A program made the position numbers and the translations under genes. From Microbacterium endophyticum (lineage in GTDB: Bacteria; Actinomycetota; Actinomycetes; Actinomycetales; Microbacteriaceae): 64,000 bases of DNA. The first letter of the stretch is position 1; each line of letters opens with the position of its first letter. The notes below the pieces were generated by a model that saw nothing but the letters and a program-made list of their open reading frames with translations, ran no database searches and was not told the origin of the DNA. Shown piece by piece: positions 20,375-28,877 of the stretch. The stretch spans positions 1,488,001 to 1,552,000 of the forward strand of contig NZ_CP049255.1 of assembly GCF_011047135.1 (NCBI RefSeq), in the 5' to 3' direction.

Positions 20375-20402
20375 AAGACATCGCGGAACCGCTCGATAGG
20401 AT
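20375..20402 (+). promoter_or_regulatory. possible purA promoter
   Basis: A -10-like TAGGAT (20397-20402) lies 16 bases after AAGACA (20375-20380), a 4 of 6 match to the -35 consensus, about 30 bases upstream of the purA start. This is the best housekeeping-type promoter I see in the 168-base gap, but the match is moderate. Confidence 0.35.
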
Positions 20403-20434
20403 GGGGTGTACCGATCCACCACAGAGGGAGCCTC

Positions 20435-21721
20435 ATGCCAGGCATCGTGATCGTCGGAGTCCAGTGGGGTGACGAGGGTAAAGGGAAGGCGACTGACCTT
20501 CTCGGCGACCGCACCGACTGGGTTGTGAAGTTCAACGGCGGCAACAACGCCGGTCACACCGTCGTTATCGGCGACGAGAAGTACGCTCTGCACCTTTTGC
20601 CATCAGGCATCCTGAGTCCGGGCGTCAATGCCGTTATCGGCAACGGCGTGGTCGTCGACCTCGAGGTGCTTTTTGCCGAGTTGACGGCACTATCAGCGCG
20701 CGGCGTAGACATCACGCGCCTGCGCGTCAGCGCCAACGCGCACATCATCACTCAGTACCACCGCACGCTCGATAAGGTGACCGAACGATTTTTGGGTAAG
20801 CGCCAGATCGGCACCACCGGTCGCGGAATTGGTCCGGCTTACGCCGACAAGATCAACCGTGTCGGCATCCGGGTGCAAGACCTTTTCGACGAGAACATTC
20901 TGCGCCAGAAGGTGGAAGGCGCCCTCGACCAGAAGAATCACCTGCTCGTCAAGGTCTTCAACCGGCGTGCGGTGACTGTCGACGAGGTCGTGGAAGATCT
21001 GCTGTCTTATGCGGATCGTTTGCGTCCGATGGTCGCAGACACCGGTCTCTTGTTGAGTCAGGCTCTTGACGCAGGCGATGTCGTGGTTTTCGAGGGCGGG
21101 CAGGCTGCCATGCTCGATGTCGACCACGGCACCTACCCGTTCGTAACGTCATCGTCGGCGACAGCTGGTGGGGCTTCCACCGGATCCGGGGTCGGTCCGA
21201 ACCGCCTCGACCGCATCGTCGGCATTGTGAAGGCCTACACGACACGCGTCGGGTCGGGGCCGTTCCCCACCGAGCTCTTCGACGAGCAGGGCGATTGGTT
21301 GCGCTCGCGCGGGTTCGAGTTCGGCACGACGACTGGGCGTCCGCGCCGTGTCGGATGGTACGACGCACCCATCACGCGCTACGCGACACGAATCAACGGC
21401 ATCACCGACCTCGTGTTGACAAAACTCGACATCCTGAGTGGTCTTGAACAGATCCCGGTCTGCGTGGCCTACGACGTCGATGGTGAACGATTCGACGAGG
21501 TCCCCGTCAACCAGACCGACTTCCACCACGCGAAGCCTATCCTCGAGTACTTCCCGGGCTGGAAGACAGACATTTCGACGGCGCGGTCCTTCGAAGATCT
21601 GCCGGTCGAAGCTCAGGACTACGTACTTGCTCTGGAATCGATGAGTGGTACGCGAATCTCCGTCATCGGCGTGGGTCCCTCGCGCGACGCTGTTATTGTG
21701 CGCCACGACCTCGTCGACTGA
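20435..21721 (+). CDS. purA: adenylosuccinate synthetase
   Basis: A 428-residue GTP-dependent enzyme converting IMP and aspartate to adenylosuccinate, the first committed step to AMP. The N-terminal P-loop [42 protein letters not shown] and the C-terminal GTP motif [11 protein letters not shown] are all present. The ATG at 20435 is chosen because the fold starts there and GAGGGAG precedes it; the frame is open upstream but only as antisense of the neighbouring gene. Its TGA shares the A with the next start codon, so the lactonase-like gene is coupled. Confidence 0.97.
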   Translation: MPGIVIVGVQWGDEGKGKATDLLGDRTDWVVKFNGGNNAGHTVVIGDEKYALHLLPSGILSPGVNAVIGNGVVVDLEVLFAELTALSARGVDITRLRVSANAHIITQYHRTLDKVTERFLGKRQIGTTGRGIGPAYADKINRVGIRVQDLFDENILRQKVEGALDQKNHLLVKVFNRRAVTVDEVVEDLLSYADRLRPMVADTGLLLSQALDAGDVVVFEGGQAAMLDVDHGTYPFVTSSSATAGGASTGSGVGPNRLDRIVGIVKAYTTRVGSGPFPTELFDEQGDWLRSRGFEFGTTTGRPRRVGWYDAPITRYATRINGITDLVLTKLDILSGLEQIPVCVAYDVDGERFDEVPVNQTDFHHAKPILEYFPGWKTDISTARSFEDLPVEAQDYVLALESMSGTRISVIGVGPSRDAVIVRHDLVD

Positions 21722-22971
21722 TGCGCATCCTCACGGGCGGATACACGGCCGACATGGGCGGCGTCGGTGAGGGAATCGGCGAAGTCGTGGCGGGGGCGCG
21801 AGACGATGTTCTCGCTGGCGGCCAACTTCGCTTTTCTGGCACGGTCGCACCAGCCCAGTCACCTTCATGGGTGACGAAGCATCCAACGCTTGACATCGTG
21901 TATGCCGCCCTTGAGGGGCGGGGCGTGGTTCAAGCGTTTCGCCGAGTTGGCGAGACAGCTTTCGTAGAGCTCGGGCGTCCGATCGAAGCTGGCGAGATGA
22001 CATGCCATGTTGCCGTGGCTCCTGACGCTTCAGAGCTTGCGGTTTCGTGCTGGGGTGACGGTCGAGTCGTGCGGATGCCACTCGATAGCGCGGGAGTGCC
22101 GCGTGGGAGGCATGTCCTCGCGAGTGCTGTCGATCCTCATGGCGTGGGCGAGCCGGCCGGGGCCGCGGCTCCGGAACAGCCCGAGTCTGAGATCGAACAG
22201 GCGCGGCAGGCGCTCCGCGACGCGGCGGGTGCCGAATACGCCCATCTGCTCGGCGACGAAGAACCGCTGCCGTTCTCCGTTTCGGCGAATGCCGCGGACC
22301 TCGCGCTTTTTGAGGGTGCGACACAAATCGGTGCGACAGAAACGGGTGGTGGAGAACCGGATGCTGCGGCTCGCGCTTCGCGCGCACACCAGGTGCGTTA
22401 CTTGCCACACGGCGTCGTTGCGACGGTCGATATGGGGTACGACCTTGTCCGGTTCTGGCGCCACGGTGCGGATGGTGAGCTGCGTTTTGCCCAGGAGGTT
22501 GTTTTTCCGCGCGGGAGTGGGCCGCGCCACACGGTATGGCACCCGAGTGGCCATCTCTATGTCATCACTGAGCTCTCACACGAGGTGTTCGTGCTTGCCC
22601 CGAACCCGATGGGTCATTGGCGGATAATCTCGAGTCTCGCGTTCGGCGCTGGGCTCATGACCACCGACACTGCCGCTGAGCTCGCGCCGTCGCGCGACGG
22701 GGCCTTTCTTTATGCGGGAGTTCGTGGTTCCAACACGATCGCGACGCTCCGAGTGGACGGTGCCGGCGAGTCGATCAGCGCCGTTGCTTTGGTCGATGCC
22801 GGAGTGAATTGGCCGCGCCATCACGCCATCGTGCGTGACACCCTCCTGGTGGCAGGCCAGCTCTCCGATGAAGTGGCGTCGCTCAGCCTCGACGACAGAA
22901 CGGGGATTCCTGGGCGGGTGCGCCATCGTGTCGACGTGGCCTCTCCCACGTGCCTCGTGCCGGTGCGCTAG
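21721..22971 (+). CDS. lactonase-family beta-propeller protein
   Basis: A 416-residue protein of the 6-phosphogluconolactonase-like (YbhE/Pgl) seven-bladed propeller family. Typical blades: AQSPSWVTKHPTLDIVYAA, MTCHVAVAPDASELAVSCW, LPHGVVATVDMGYDLVRFW, GSGPRHTVWHPSGHLYVITE and LAPSRDGAFLYAGVRGSNTI. Between blades (residues ~140-215) there is a hydrophilic, Ala/Glu-rich insert absent from short members. The gene starts on the last base of the purA stop and converges on the next gene with a 4-base overlap. Lactonase activity is inferred from fold only; the link to purA may be only transcriptional. Confidence 0.82.
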   Translation: MRILTGGYTADMGGVGEGIGEVVAGARDDVLAGGQLRFSGTVAPAQSPSWVTKHPTLDIVYAALEGRGVVQAFRRVGETAFVELGRPIEAGEMTCHVAVAPDASELAVSCWGDGRVVRMPLDSAGVPRGRHVLASAVDPHGVGEPAGAAAPEQPESEIEQARQALRDAAGAEYAHLLGDEEPLPFSVSANAADLALFEGATQIGATETGGGEPDAAARASRAHQVRYLPHGVVATVDMGYDLVRFWRHGADGELRFAQEVVFPRGSGPRHTVWHPSGHLYVITELSHEVFVLAPNPMGHWRIISSLAFGAGLMTTDTAAELAPSRDGAFLYAGVRGSNTIATLRVDGAGESISAVALVDAGVNWPRHHAIVRDTLLVAGQLSDEVASLSLDDRTGIPGRVRHRVDVASPTCLVPVR

Positions 22972-24077
22972 ATCTTCTGATCCTGTTTGGGGATCACAAC
23001 CTGCTTCAAAATGAGCAGGAGCGAGGCCGTCACGGGTATCGCCACGAGAGCGCCGAGGAGTCCGAGTAGCGTTCCGCCGACGAGCGCACCGATGACGACG
23101 AGAGACCCAGGAATCGAAATAGTTCGGTTCATGACCTTCGGCGTGAGGAAATATGCCTCAACCTGCATGTAGGCGAGGTACGAGGCCGAAAAGATCAGTG
23201 CGCCGACGGGATCACCGAGAAGTGCGACGAGCGACCCGATGATCCAGAAGAGGACGGGACCTACGAGGGGGATGATCGTAATGCAGAACGCAACGACGGC
23301 CATCAGTGCTGGGAACGGCAGCTCGAGAATCAGGAAGAGTACGAGTGTGAACATCGAGTTGAAGAACGCGAGCACCACCATCCCCATCAAGTAGCCACCG
23401 ATCGAGTCCGTGATCTGCTCGGTGAGGTCTGCAACACCGGGACGGTTACGGGCGGGCGTGAGGCGGTAGAACGAGCTCTTGATCATCGGCAGCGAGGCCA
23501 AGAAGTAGAGGCTTAACACCAGGATGATGACGAGACCGGAAACTCCGGTGGCAAGAGAGACTCCGAACTGCAGAACGCCGCCGCCGATCGCGGCGATATT
23601 GGCTGGATTCACGATGAAGTCCTGCAGCTGTTTGACGATGTCGCCCGCAGCGTCGCCAAAGTTCGAGTTGATGTACGCGTAGACCTCGCTGTGCATGAAG
23701 TCGGTGAAGTACTTCGGAATGCTGTCGATGAACTGTGTGATCTGTCGGATGACTGTCGGCAGAACAATGAGAAGCACGCCCGCAAGCACCGCGGCAAAGC
23801 CGATGTAGACGATGACGATCGACCAGGTGCGCGGCACCTTGCGGCGTTCCAAAGCGCGGACGATCGGGTCGAGTCCGAGCGCTGCGAACATCGCAAATGC
23901 GATGTAGATCAGGATCGTTGTGAGATTGGAGACCGCGAGGCCGAGGAGGATGGCGACGAGCCCTCCGAGGGTGACGAAGAACCCGAACGCGAAGGGGTTT
24001 CGCAACACTGCCGAGCGTGCTGGTGTTCCGCCGGATTTGGGAGTCGCGGAGCTCTCTGTGCCATCGGTCATGATCAC
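22968..24077 (-). CDS. AI-2E family transporter (membrane permease)
   Basis: A 369-residue membrane protein with about eight helices and the family organisation: two N-terminal helices, the FAMFAALGLDPIVRALERRKV loop (first 20 residues before RKV shown), a long central amphipathic region (residues ~115-165) and the C-terminal core with LELPFPALMAVVAFCITIIP and VLFWIIGSLVALLG. Family members export AI-2 or act as Na+/H+ antiporters and other carriers, so the substrate is not decided. Hydrophilic N-terminus of about 28 residues is Ser/Thr-rich. Confidence 0.85.
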   Translation of the reverse strand: MIMTDGTESSATPKSGGTPARSAVLRNPFAFGFFVTLGGLVAILLGLAVSNLTTILIYIAFAMFAALGLDPIVRALERRKVPRTWSIVIVYIGFAAVLAGVLLIVLPTVIRQITQFIDSIPKYFTDFMHSEVYAYINSNFGDAAGDIVKQLQDFIVNPANIAAIGGGVLQFGVSLATGVSGLVIILVLSLYFLASLPMIKSSFYRLTPARNRPGVADLTEQITDSIGGYLMGMVVLAFFNSMFTLVLFLILELPFPALMAVVAFCITIIPLVGPVLFWIIGSLVALLGDPVGALIFSASYLAYMQVEAYFLTPKVMNRTISIPGSLVVIGALVGGTLLGLLGALVAIPVTASLLLILKQVVIPKQDQKI

Positions 24078-24134
24078 ACTCTAGAGGTGGCGTGCACCGC
24101 GACACGGTATCGTCGAATTCAGGAGGACGCCCCC

Positions 24135-24434
24135 ATGACTGACGCTGATCCAGTAGCCACCTTGACCCGGCTGCGAGCGAGCATCGACAACGTCGATGCC
24201 GCGCTCATTTTCATGCTCGCTGAACGCTTTCGTTGCACGAAGCAGGTGGGCGAGTTGAAGGCCGAGCACGGGATGCCCGCCTCTGATCCGTCTCGTGAAG
24301 AGCAGCAAACGGCACGCCTCCGACGCCTTGCAGAAGAGGCGGATCTCGATCCCGAGTTCGCCGAAAAGTGGTTCAATTTCGTCGTCGCCGAGGTCATCCG
24401 GCACCACACCGCGGCTGCGGGACTCGATAGCTGA
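24135..24434 (+). CDS. chorismate mutase, AroQ type
   Basis: A 99-residue monofunctional AroQ chorismate mutase, the branch enzyme to phenylalanine and tyrosine (chorismate to prephenate). The fold's first helix LTRLRASIDNVDAALIFMLAER carries the catalytic Arg; further functional residues sit in RCTKQVGELKAEHGMP and DPSREEQQTARLRRLAEE. The ATG at 24135 follows a canonical AGGAGG at 24121-24126. Standalone gene, divergent from the AI-2E gene. Confidence 0.92.
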   Translation: MTDADPVATLTRLRASIDNVDAALIFMLAERFRCTKQVGELKAEHGMPASDPSREEQQTARLRRLAEEADLDPEFAEKWFNFVVAEVIRHHTAAAGLDS

Positions 24435-24532
24435 TACGGTTGTCGGTGGGTCAGATGACCCTGTTCCGATCAGTCCGCGATCATCGCGGCATCCTTTGAT
24501 GCCATGACGGTGAGCGTACGGTTAACGATCTT

Positions 24533-24557
24533 TGCGACATGTCCGACACGTGTCGCA
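24533..24557. repeat. nested inverted repeat upstream of betaine importer
   Basis: TGCGACA (24533-24539) and TGTCGCA (24551-24557) are perfect complements around an 11-base centre that contains a second small dyad, TGTC-C-GACA. A separate AGACC-N8-GGTCT dyad follows at 24570-24587. Both lie in the 212-base gap before the importer operon, where osmotic control would act. Operator or RNA leader role is speculative. Confidence 0.35.
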
Positions 24558-24646
24558 GCTGTGTTCCCGAGACCCGAATCTCGGTCTGAGCGCGAGTGAT
24601 CTTAACCCGGGCGTGACCGATGCAGCCGTGAAATCGCGCTGCCGAG

Positions 24647-25939
24647 GTGACAGTGACTGTGCAGCATGCCATTGAGGCTCAAGGCCTCTTTAAAGTCTTC
24701 GGGCGTAACCCGCGCGGAGCAGTTCAGAAGCTCCGCGATGGTGCCTCGCGATCCGACATCGCATCCTCGGGAACCGCGGCCGTTATCGACGCCAGCTTCA
24801 CCGTCAAGCCCGGCGAGATCTTCGTCATCATGGGATTGTCGGGCTCGGGAAAGTCGACGATCATCCGGATGTTGAATGGACTGCTGGAGCCCACAGCGGG
24901 CGATGTGCTGGTCCAGGGTGAAAGCATCGCCAAAGCTTCGCCCTCGGAGCTTCGCCGTATCCGGCGCCAGTCGGTGTCGATGGTCTTTCAGCACTTCGCC
25001 CTTCTCCCGCACCGCACCGTGATCGACAACGCCGCCTACGCGTTGGAGATTCAAGGCGTTGGCCGCGAAGAGCGCCGCAGCCGTGCGATGGAAATTCTTG
25101 AAAAGGTCGGCCTCGGCGATCGTGCCGAAGCAATGCCCGACGAACTTTCCGGCGGTATGCGTCAGCGCGTGGGTCTTGCCCGCGCGCTCACTTCCGGCAC
25201 AGACATCCTTCTGATGGACGAAGCGTTTTCGGCTCTTGACCCCCTCATTCGACGTGAAATGCAGGAACAGCTCATCGAGCTGCAGCAGGAGCTCGGTCGG
25301 ACGATTGTTTTCATCACACACGACCTCAACGAGGCCATGTTCCTCGGTGACCGGATCGCCGTCATGCGCGATGGTCGCATCGTGCAAAATGGCACCCCCG
25401 AAGAGATCCTCACCGACCCGGCAAACGACTACGTCGCGCAGTTCGTTCAGGATGTTGACCGGGCGCGTGTGCTGACCGCCTCGAGCGTCATGGAGCCGCC
25501 GCAGGCAACGACACCGGTCAGCGCTGGTGTGCGCGGCGCCCTCAAGGTCATGCGCGATCAGCAGGTCGGTTCGGTTGCCGTGCTCGAAAACCGGGTATAT
25601 CTCGGGATCATCACCGATCGCGAAGCCATTCGCGCCGTAAAGAGTGGAAAGACCGATCTTCGTTCGTTGGCTCACCACGCGCAGCCCGCCGTGCACCCGG
25701 ACGATCCACTGACCGATGTCGTCGAGCGCTCCGTCGAGAGCCACATTCCCGTCGCGGTCGTGGACGACCGGATGCGCCTCATGGGCGTGATTCCTCGCGT
25801 CACTCTGCTCGCGGCGCTCGGCAATGTGCCGACGATGACGCGGGAAAACCCCGTCATCGATGTGCCGGCGACAGTGCCGGAAAGTGAGATGACACTCACC
25901 ATCGATGCTGCAGAGACCACGGAAGGGAGCCTGCGATGA
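24647..25939 (+). CDS. glycine betaine/proline ABC transporter ATP-binding protein with CBS domains
   Basis: A 430-residue OpuAA/ProV-type ATPase. Walker A GLSGSGKSTIIRMLNG, Q-loop VFQHFALLPHRTV, signature [15 protein letters not shown], Walker B ILLMDEAFSALDPLIR and H-loop FITHDLNEAM are intact. Residues ~285-405 form two CBS domains (GVRGALKVMRDQQVGSVAVL and HIPVAVVDDRMRLMGVIP), which in OpuA sense ionic strength or nucleotides to gate uptake. Starts GTG 24647, 24653 and 24659 are all in frame; a GAGGTGA at 24644-24650 favours one of the two later codons. First gene of a three-gene osmoprotectant operon. Confidence 0.93.
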   Translation: MTVTVQHAIEAQGLFKVFGRNPRGAVQKLRDGASRSDIASSGTAAVIDASFTVKPGEIFVIMGLSGSGKSTIIRMLNGLLEPTAGDVLVQGESIAKASPSELRRIRRQSVSMVFQHFALLPHRTVIDNAAYALEIQGVGREERRSRAMEILEKVGLGDRAEAMPDELSGGMRQRVGLARALTSGTDILLMDEAFSALDPLIRREMQEQLIELQQELGRTIVFITHDLNEAMFLGDRIAVMRDGRIVQNGTPEEILTDPANDYVAQFVQDVDRARVLTASSVMEPPQATTPVSAGVRGALKVMRDQQVGSVAVLENRVYLGIITDREAIRAVKSGKTDLRSLAHHAQPAVHPDDPLTDVVERSVESHIPVAVVDDRMRLMGVIPRVTLLAALGNVPTMTRENPVIDVPATVPESEMTLTIDAAETTEGSLR

Positions 25940-26841
25940 ACGATATGTTCCGCCTCCCCATTGGTGACGTTGTAGAGAGCGTCGTTCGTTGGTTCATTGA
26001 CACTTTCGCCTGGTTCTTCGACGGAATCAGCGTGATCTTCTCGGCCGTATACGACGGCTTGGACTGGGCGCTGTCCAGCCCGCCGTTCTGGGTGATCATT
26101 CTCGTCTTCGCGGCGATCGCCTACTTCGCAAAGGGCTGGCCGCTTGCGGTCGGAACGGCGATTGGCCTGCTATTGATCGTCGGCGTGAATCAGTGGGACA
26201 ACGCGATGGACTCGCTCGCTCTCGTGATCATCGCTTCTGCAGTCGCTGTGGCGATTGCGATCCCGTTGGGAATTTGGGCCGCGCGCAACGAGAAGGTTTC
26301 GAGCGTCATTCGACCGATCCTCGACTTCTTGCAGACGATGCCGGCCTTCGTCTACCTGATTCCCGCTCTCATCATGTTCGGTGTCGGCGTCGTCCCCGGA
26401 ATTGTCGCCACAATCGTGTTCGCTCTCGCGCCCGGTGTGCGTTTGACTGAGCTCGGTATTCGCGGTGTTGATGAAGAGGTCGTTGAAGCCGGGCACGCCT
26501 TCGGCGCATCGCCCGGCCGCATCCTGCGACAGATTCAGCTCCCGTTGGCACTGCCGTCAATCATGGCTGGTGTCAACCAGGTGATCATGTTGAGCCTTTC
26601 GATGGTCGTTATCGCCGGCATGGTCGGCGCTGGCGGTCTCGGTGGGCAGGTCGTTCAGAGCCTGAGCCGCATCGATATCGCACTCGGTGTCGAAGCCGGT
26701 GGCTCGGTTGTCGTGCTCGCGATGATTCTCGACCGGGTGACGTCGGGGCTCGCGTCGCGCGACAAGCGCCGTTCCTCATCTGTCACAAAGCTCGATGAGA
26801 AGATCGCGTCGCCTCAGCGCGCGCCGATCGTCAATTCATAA
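25936..26841 (+). CDS. glycine betaine/proline ABC transporter permease
   Basis: A 301-residue ProW/OpuAB-type permease, overlapping the ATPase gene by 4 bases. The N-terminal amphipathic region is followed by helices and the EAA loop GIRGVDEEVVEAGHAFGASP, then LRQIQLPLALPSIMAGVNQV, the usual coupling segment. The short C-terminal tail is basic (SRDKRRSSSVTK). Works with the CBS-containing ATPase and the binding lipoprotein downstream. Confidence 0.94.
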   Translation: MNDMFRLPIGDVVESVVRWFIDTFAWFFDGISVIFSAVYDGLDWALSSPPFWVIILVFAAIAYFAKGWPLAVGTAIGLLLIVGVNQWDNAMDSLALVIIASAVAVAIAIPLGIWAARNEKVSSVIRPILDFLQTMPAFVYLIPALIMFGVGVVPGIVATIVFALAPGVRLTELGIRGVDEEVVEAGHAFGASPGRILRQIQLPLALPSIMAGVNQVIMLSLSMVVIAGMVGAGGLGGQVVQSLSRIDIALGVEAGGSVVVLAMILDRVTSGLASRDKRRSSSVTKLDEKIASPQRAPIVNS

Positions 26842-26847
26842 CAACGC

Positions 26848-26927
26848 GGATGCCACCGGCATCCATCACACAGAATTACGGGTTCGACGTTGCACCCGCC
26901 ACCAACCTGGCGAGCTCATCCCTCGCC
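26848..26927 (+). repeat. two hairpins in the leader of the betaine-binding protein gene
   Basis: Hairpin 1: GGATGCC-ACC-GGCATCC at 26848-26864. Hairpin 2: GGCGAG (26909-26914) and CTCGCC (26922-26927) with a 7-base loop. Both stems are perfect and lie in the 158-base gap between the permease and binding-protein genes. They may mark processing or partial termination that sets different protein levels. Confidence 0.5.
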
Positions 26928-26999
26928 GGATGGGCGCGTCGAACGGCGTGCTCACAACCGAACGATCCGCGCACAGCATGCGGAAAGAGAGGACACACG

Positions 27000-27902
27000 A
27001 TGACCAAGAGAAGCACCCTTACTGCAGGAATCGCACTGACCGGAGTTGCGGCCCTCGCGCTCACCGGTTGCGCTGGTACCTCCGATGACGCATCAGGTTC
27101 GTCTGACGCATCGGGCGACCGCGCCGTCAAGATCGCCGTCTTCAACGGTTGGGACGAAGGCATTGCTGCGTCCGAACTGTGGAAGGCCATCCTTGAAGAC
27201 AAGGGCTACGACGTAGAGCTGGAATACGCCGACCCCGCAGCCGTCTACACCGGCATCTCGAAAGAGAACTACGACCTGACGCTCGACACATGGTTGCCGC
27301 TCACACACGCGGACTACATGGAAACCTACGGCGACGAGCTCGTTGACCTGGGCGCCTGGAACGATGAGGCCAAGCTCACGATCGCCGTGAACGAGGACGC
27401 TCCCATCGACTCGCTCTCCGAGCTCGCTGAGAACGCCGATCTTTTCGACAACAAGCTTGTTGGTATCGAGGCCGGTTCCGGTCTCGTGACCGTCACGCAG
27501 GACGAGGTCATCCCCGGCTACGGCCTTGAGGACATGGACTTCGTCGTTTCGTCGACACCCGCCATGCTCGCCGAACTTCAGTCGAAGACCGATGCTGGCG
27601 AGAACGTTGCTGTCACCCTGTGGCGCCCGCACTGGGCATACAACGCCTTCCCGCTCAAGGACCTCGAAGACCCCGAAGGCCTCCTCGGTGACGCCGAAGG
27701 CATTCACACAGTGACCTCGACCAGCTTTGCTGACGAGTTCTCTGAGGTCAACGGATGGTTGGCCGACTTCAAGATGCCCAGCGAAACGCTGTACTCACTC
27801 GAAGACGCCATGTTCAGCGACGGCGGTAGCGACGACTACACCGACGTTGTGCAGCAGTGGATCTCCGACAACCAGGAGTACGTGGACTCGCTCACTTCCT
27901 GA
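27000..27902 (+). CDS. glycine betaine-binding lipoprotein
   Basis: A 300-residue OpuAC/ProX-type substrate-binding protein. The signal peptide ends in lipobox ALTGC (Cys24) followed by a Ser/Asp-rich linker. The aromatic-cage signature of quaternary-ammonium binding is visible in FNGWDEGIA, LDTWLPLTHADYM and VTLWRPHWAYNAFP. The ATG at 27000 is chosen because AGAGAGGA precedes it and the signal peptide begins there; the open frame upstream has no homology. Last gene of the importer operon, ended by a strong hairpin. Confidence 0.94.
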   Translation: MTKRSTLTAGIALTGVAALALTGCAGTSDDASGSSDASGDRAVKIAVFNGWDEGIAASELWKAILEDKGYDVELEYADPAAVYTGISKENYDLTLDTWLPLTHADYMETYGDELVDLGAWNDEAKLTIAVNEDAPIDSLSELAENADLFDNKLVGIEAGSGLVTVTQDEVIPGYGLEDMDFVVSSTPAMLAELQSKTDAGENVAVTLWRPHWAYNAFPLKDLEDPEGLLGDAEGIHTVTSTSFADEFSEVNGWLADFKMPSETLYSLEDAMFSDGGSDDYTDVVQQWISDNQEYVDSLTS

Positions 27903-27920
27903 GTCTCCGCGTAACCCACG

Positions 27921-27990
27921 CCGAGGGGTCGCAACACGCCATAATGCTCGCGCGCTAGCGCGCTGCATGCGGCGTGTTGCGACCCCTCGG
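27921..27990. terminator. 20-bp perfect inverted repeat, bidirectional terminator or repeat element
   Basis: Left arm 27921-27940 and right arm 27971-27990 are perfectly complementary over 20 bases; the 30-base loop holds a 14-base self-complementary palindrome (GCGCGCTAGCGCGC, 27950-27963) and ATGC/GCAT pairs, so nearly the whole 70 bases can fold. It lies between converging genes, 18 bases after the betaine-binding gene stop and one base from the stop of the opposite gene. There is no T tract. It could be a bidirectional terminator or a copy of an interspersed palindromic element. Confidence 0.7.
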
Positions 27991-27991
27991 G

Positions 27992-28711
27992 CTATGTCGC
28001 GGGAGGTTTTGGCGGGCTCTGCGGCGGCGCGGCGCGGCGGGGGAGCTGACCGGCACGCGCGGAGGCGCGGAGTGCCGCATTTTCCGCACGTTCGAACGCC
28101 GCGGCCATGTCCGAAACAGCGGCACGATATGCGGTGAACGCGACGGGATCCATCCGGATTGCTCCGTCGGGCGGGCGAAGCCACTGTGCCTGCTGCATCG
28201 TGTCGAGAAACGCTGCCGTGTCGGGCCAGTGTGGATCGCTCAGCTGCGGCACCGCGATGGAGAGTTCAAGATCGGTTTCGTATTCCAGCCAGCGCGCGGC
28301 GATCTCGTCGTGTTGCCGCACGAGCCGAACGAGCGGCAGATCCTCGATCGAGGATGTCGCGCCCAATCGAGCACGTTCTGCGCGAACTTCGCCCCGGGCC
28401 GCGCGCAATGCGAGCGCGGCCGAACGTTGCCGTTGTTTGGCCTCTACGAGAGCGCGTCGCGCGTCGGGCAATGCCGGTCCGGGAGCACCAGCGCGCGCCG
28501 CATGAACCTTCGCTTGTGCCGACCGGGTGTCAGCTCGCGCCGAGAGCGCGGCACGAATCGCCGCTTGCTCGTGCGCTCGGGCTGCATTCAGTGCCAGTCG
28601 TCGCGCGCGGCGCCGGCCCGTTGTCGCTCCAAGGTAGCTGGCGGTGCCAACTCCTACGGCAGTCGGAGCAGTCCACCACCAGAGGGCGAGGAACTCCAGT
28701 AAAGGTTCCAC
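27992..28711 (-). CDS. hypothetical membrane-anchored coiled-coil protein
   Basis: A 239-residue protein I do not recognise. One N-terminal hydrophobic helix (LEFLALWWWTAPTAVGVGTA) is followed by a basic RRRARR cluster and a long Ala/Arg-rich region (residues ~38-110) that should form an alpha-helical coiled coil, then a more ordered Trp-containing segment (WLEYETDLELSIAVPQLSDP) and a Pro-rich tail. The arrangement suggests an inner-membrane anchor with a cytoplasmic helical domain. Downstream of the purL/small-protein pair on the same strand with 26 bases between. Confidence 0.7.
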   Translation of the reverse strand: MEPLLEFLALWWWTAPTAVGVGTASYLGATTGRRRARRLALNAARAHEQAAIRAALSARADTRSAQAKVHAARAGAPGPALPDARRALVEAKQRQRSAALALRAARGEVRAERARLGATSSIEDLPLVRLVRQHDEIAARWLEYETDLELSIAVPQLSDPHWPDTAAFLDTMQQAQWLRPPDGAIRMDPVAFTAYRAAVSDMAAAFERAENAALRASARAGQLPRRAAPPQSPPKPPAT

Positions 28712-28736
28712 GTCTTCACACTACGTGTTGCTGGAT

Positions 28737-28868
28737 TCAGCCGAAGATCAGCGCGATGACGGTTGAGCCGCCGCCGACCAGGATGAGCGCCACGATAACC
28801 GCCCATGCCACGATCTTCATGCGCATCTGACGCTTCGTGTTGAGATCGCCGTAGTCTTCGTCGCTCAT
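28737..28868 (-). CDS. 43-residue single-helix membrane protein
   Basis: A short gene encoding a charged N-terminus (MSDEDYGDLNTKRQMRMK) and one hydrophobic helix of about 20 residues (IVAWAVIVALILVGGG onward), ending IFG. The ATG at 28868 is preceded at good spacing by TTAGGAG, whose TAG is the purL stop codon, so translation is coupled to purL. Codon use is like the neighbours and the hydrophobic block is clean, which argues for a real gene. No function is known to me. Confidence 0.75.
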   Translation of the reverse strand: MSDEDYGDLNTKRQMRMKIVAWAVIVALILVGGGSTVIALIFG

Positions 28869-28877
28869 GTCGAACTC

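Noticed and set aside
24504..24599. 31-codon frame in the leader of the betaine importer
   Set aside because: No ribosome binding site, no hydrophobic or conserved pattern; probably chance.
24602..25744. 380-codon open frame on the minus strand opposite the betaine ATPase gene
   Set aside because: Lies within a gene with complete ABC motifs, has no recognisable domain, and long antisense frames are expected in GC-rich DNA.
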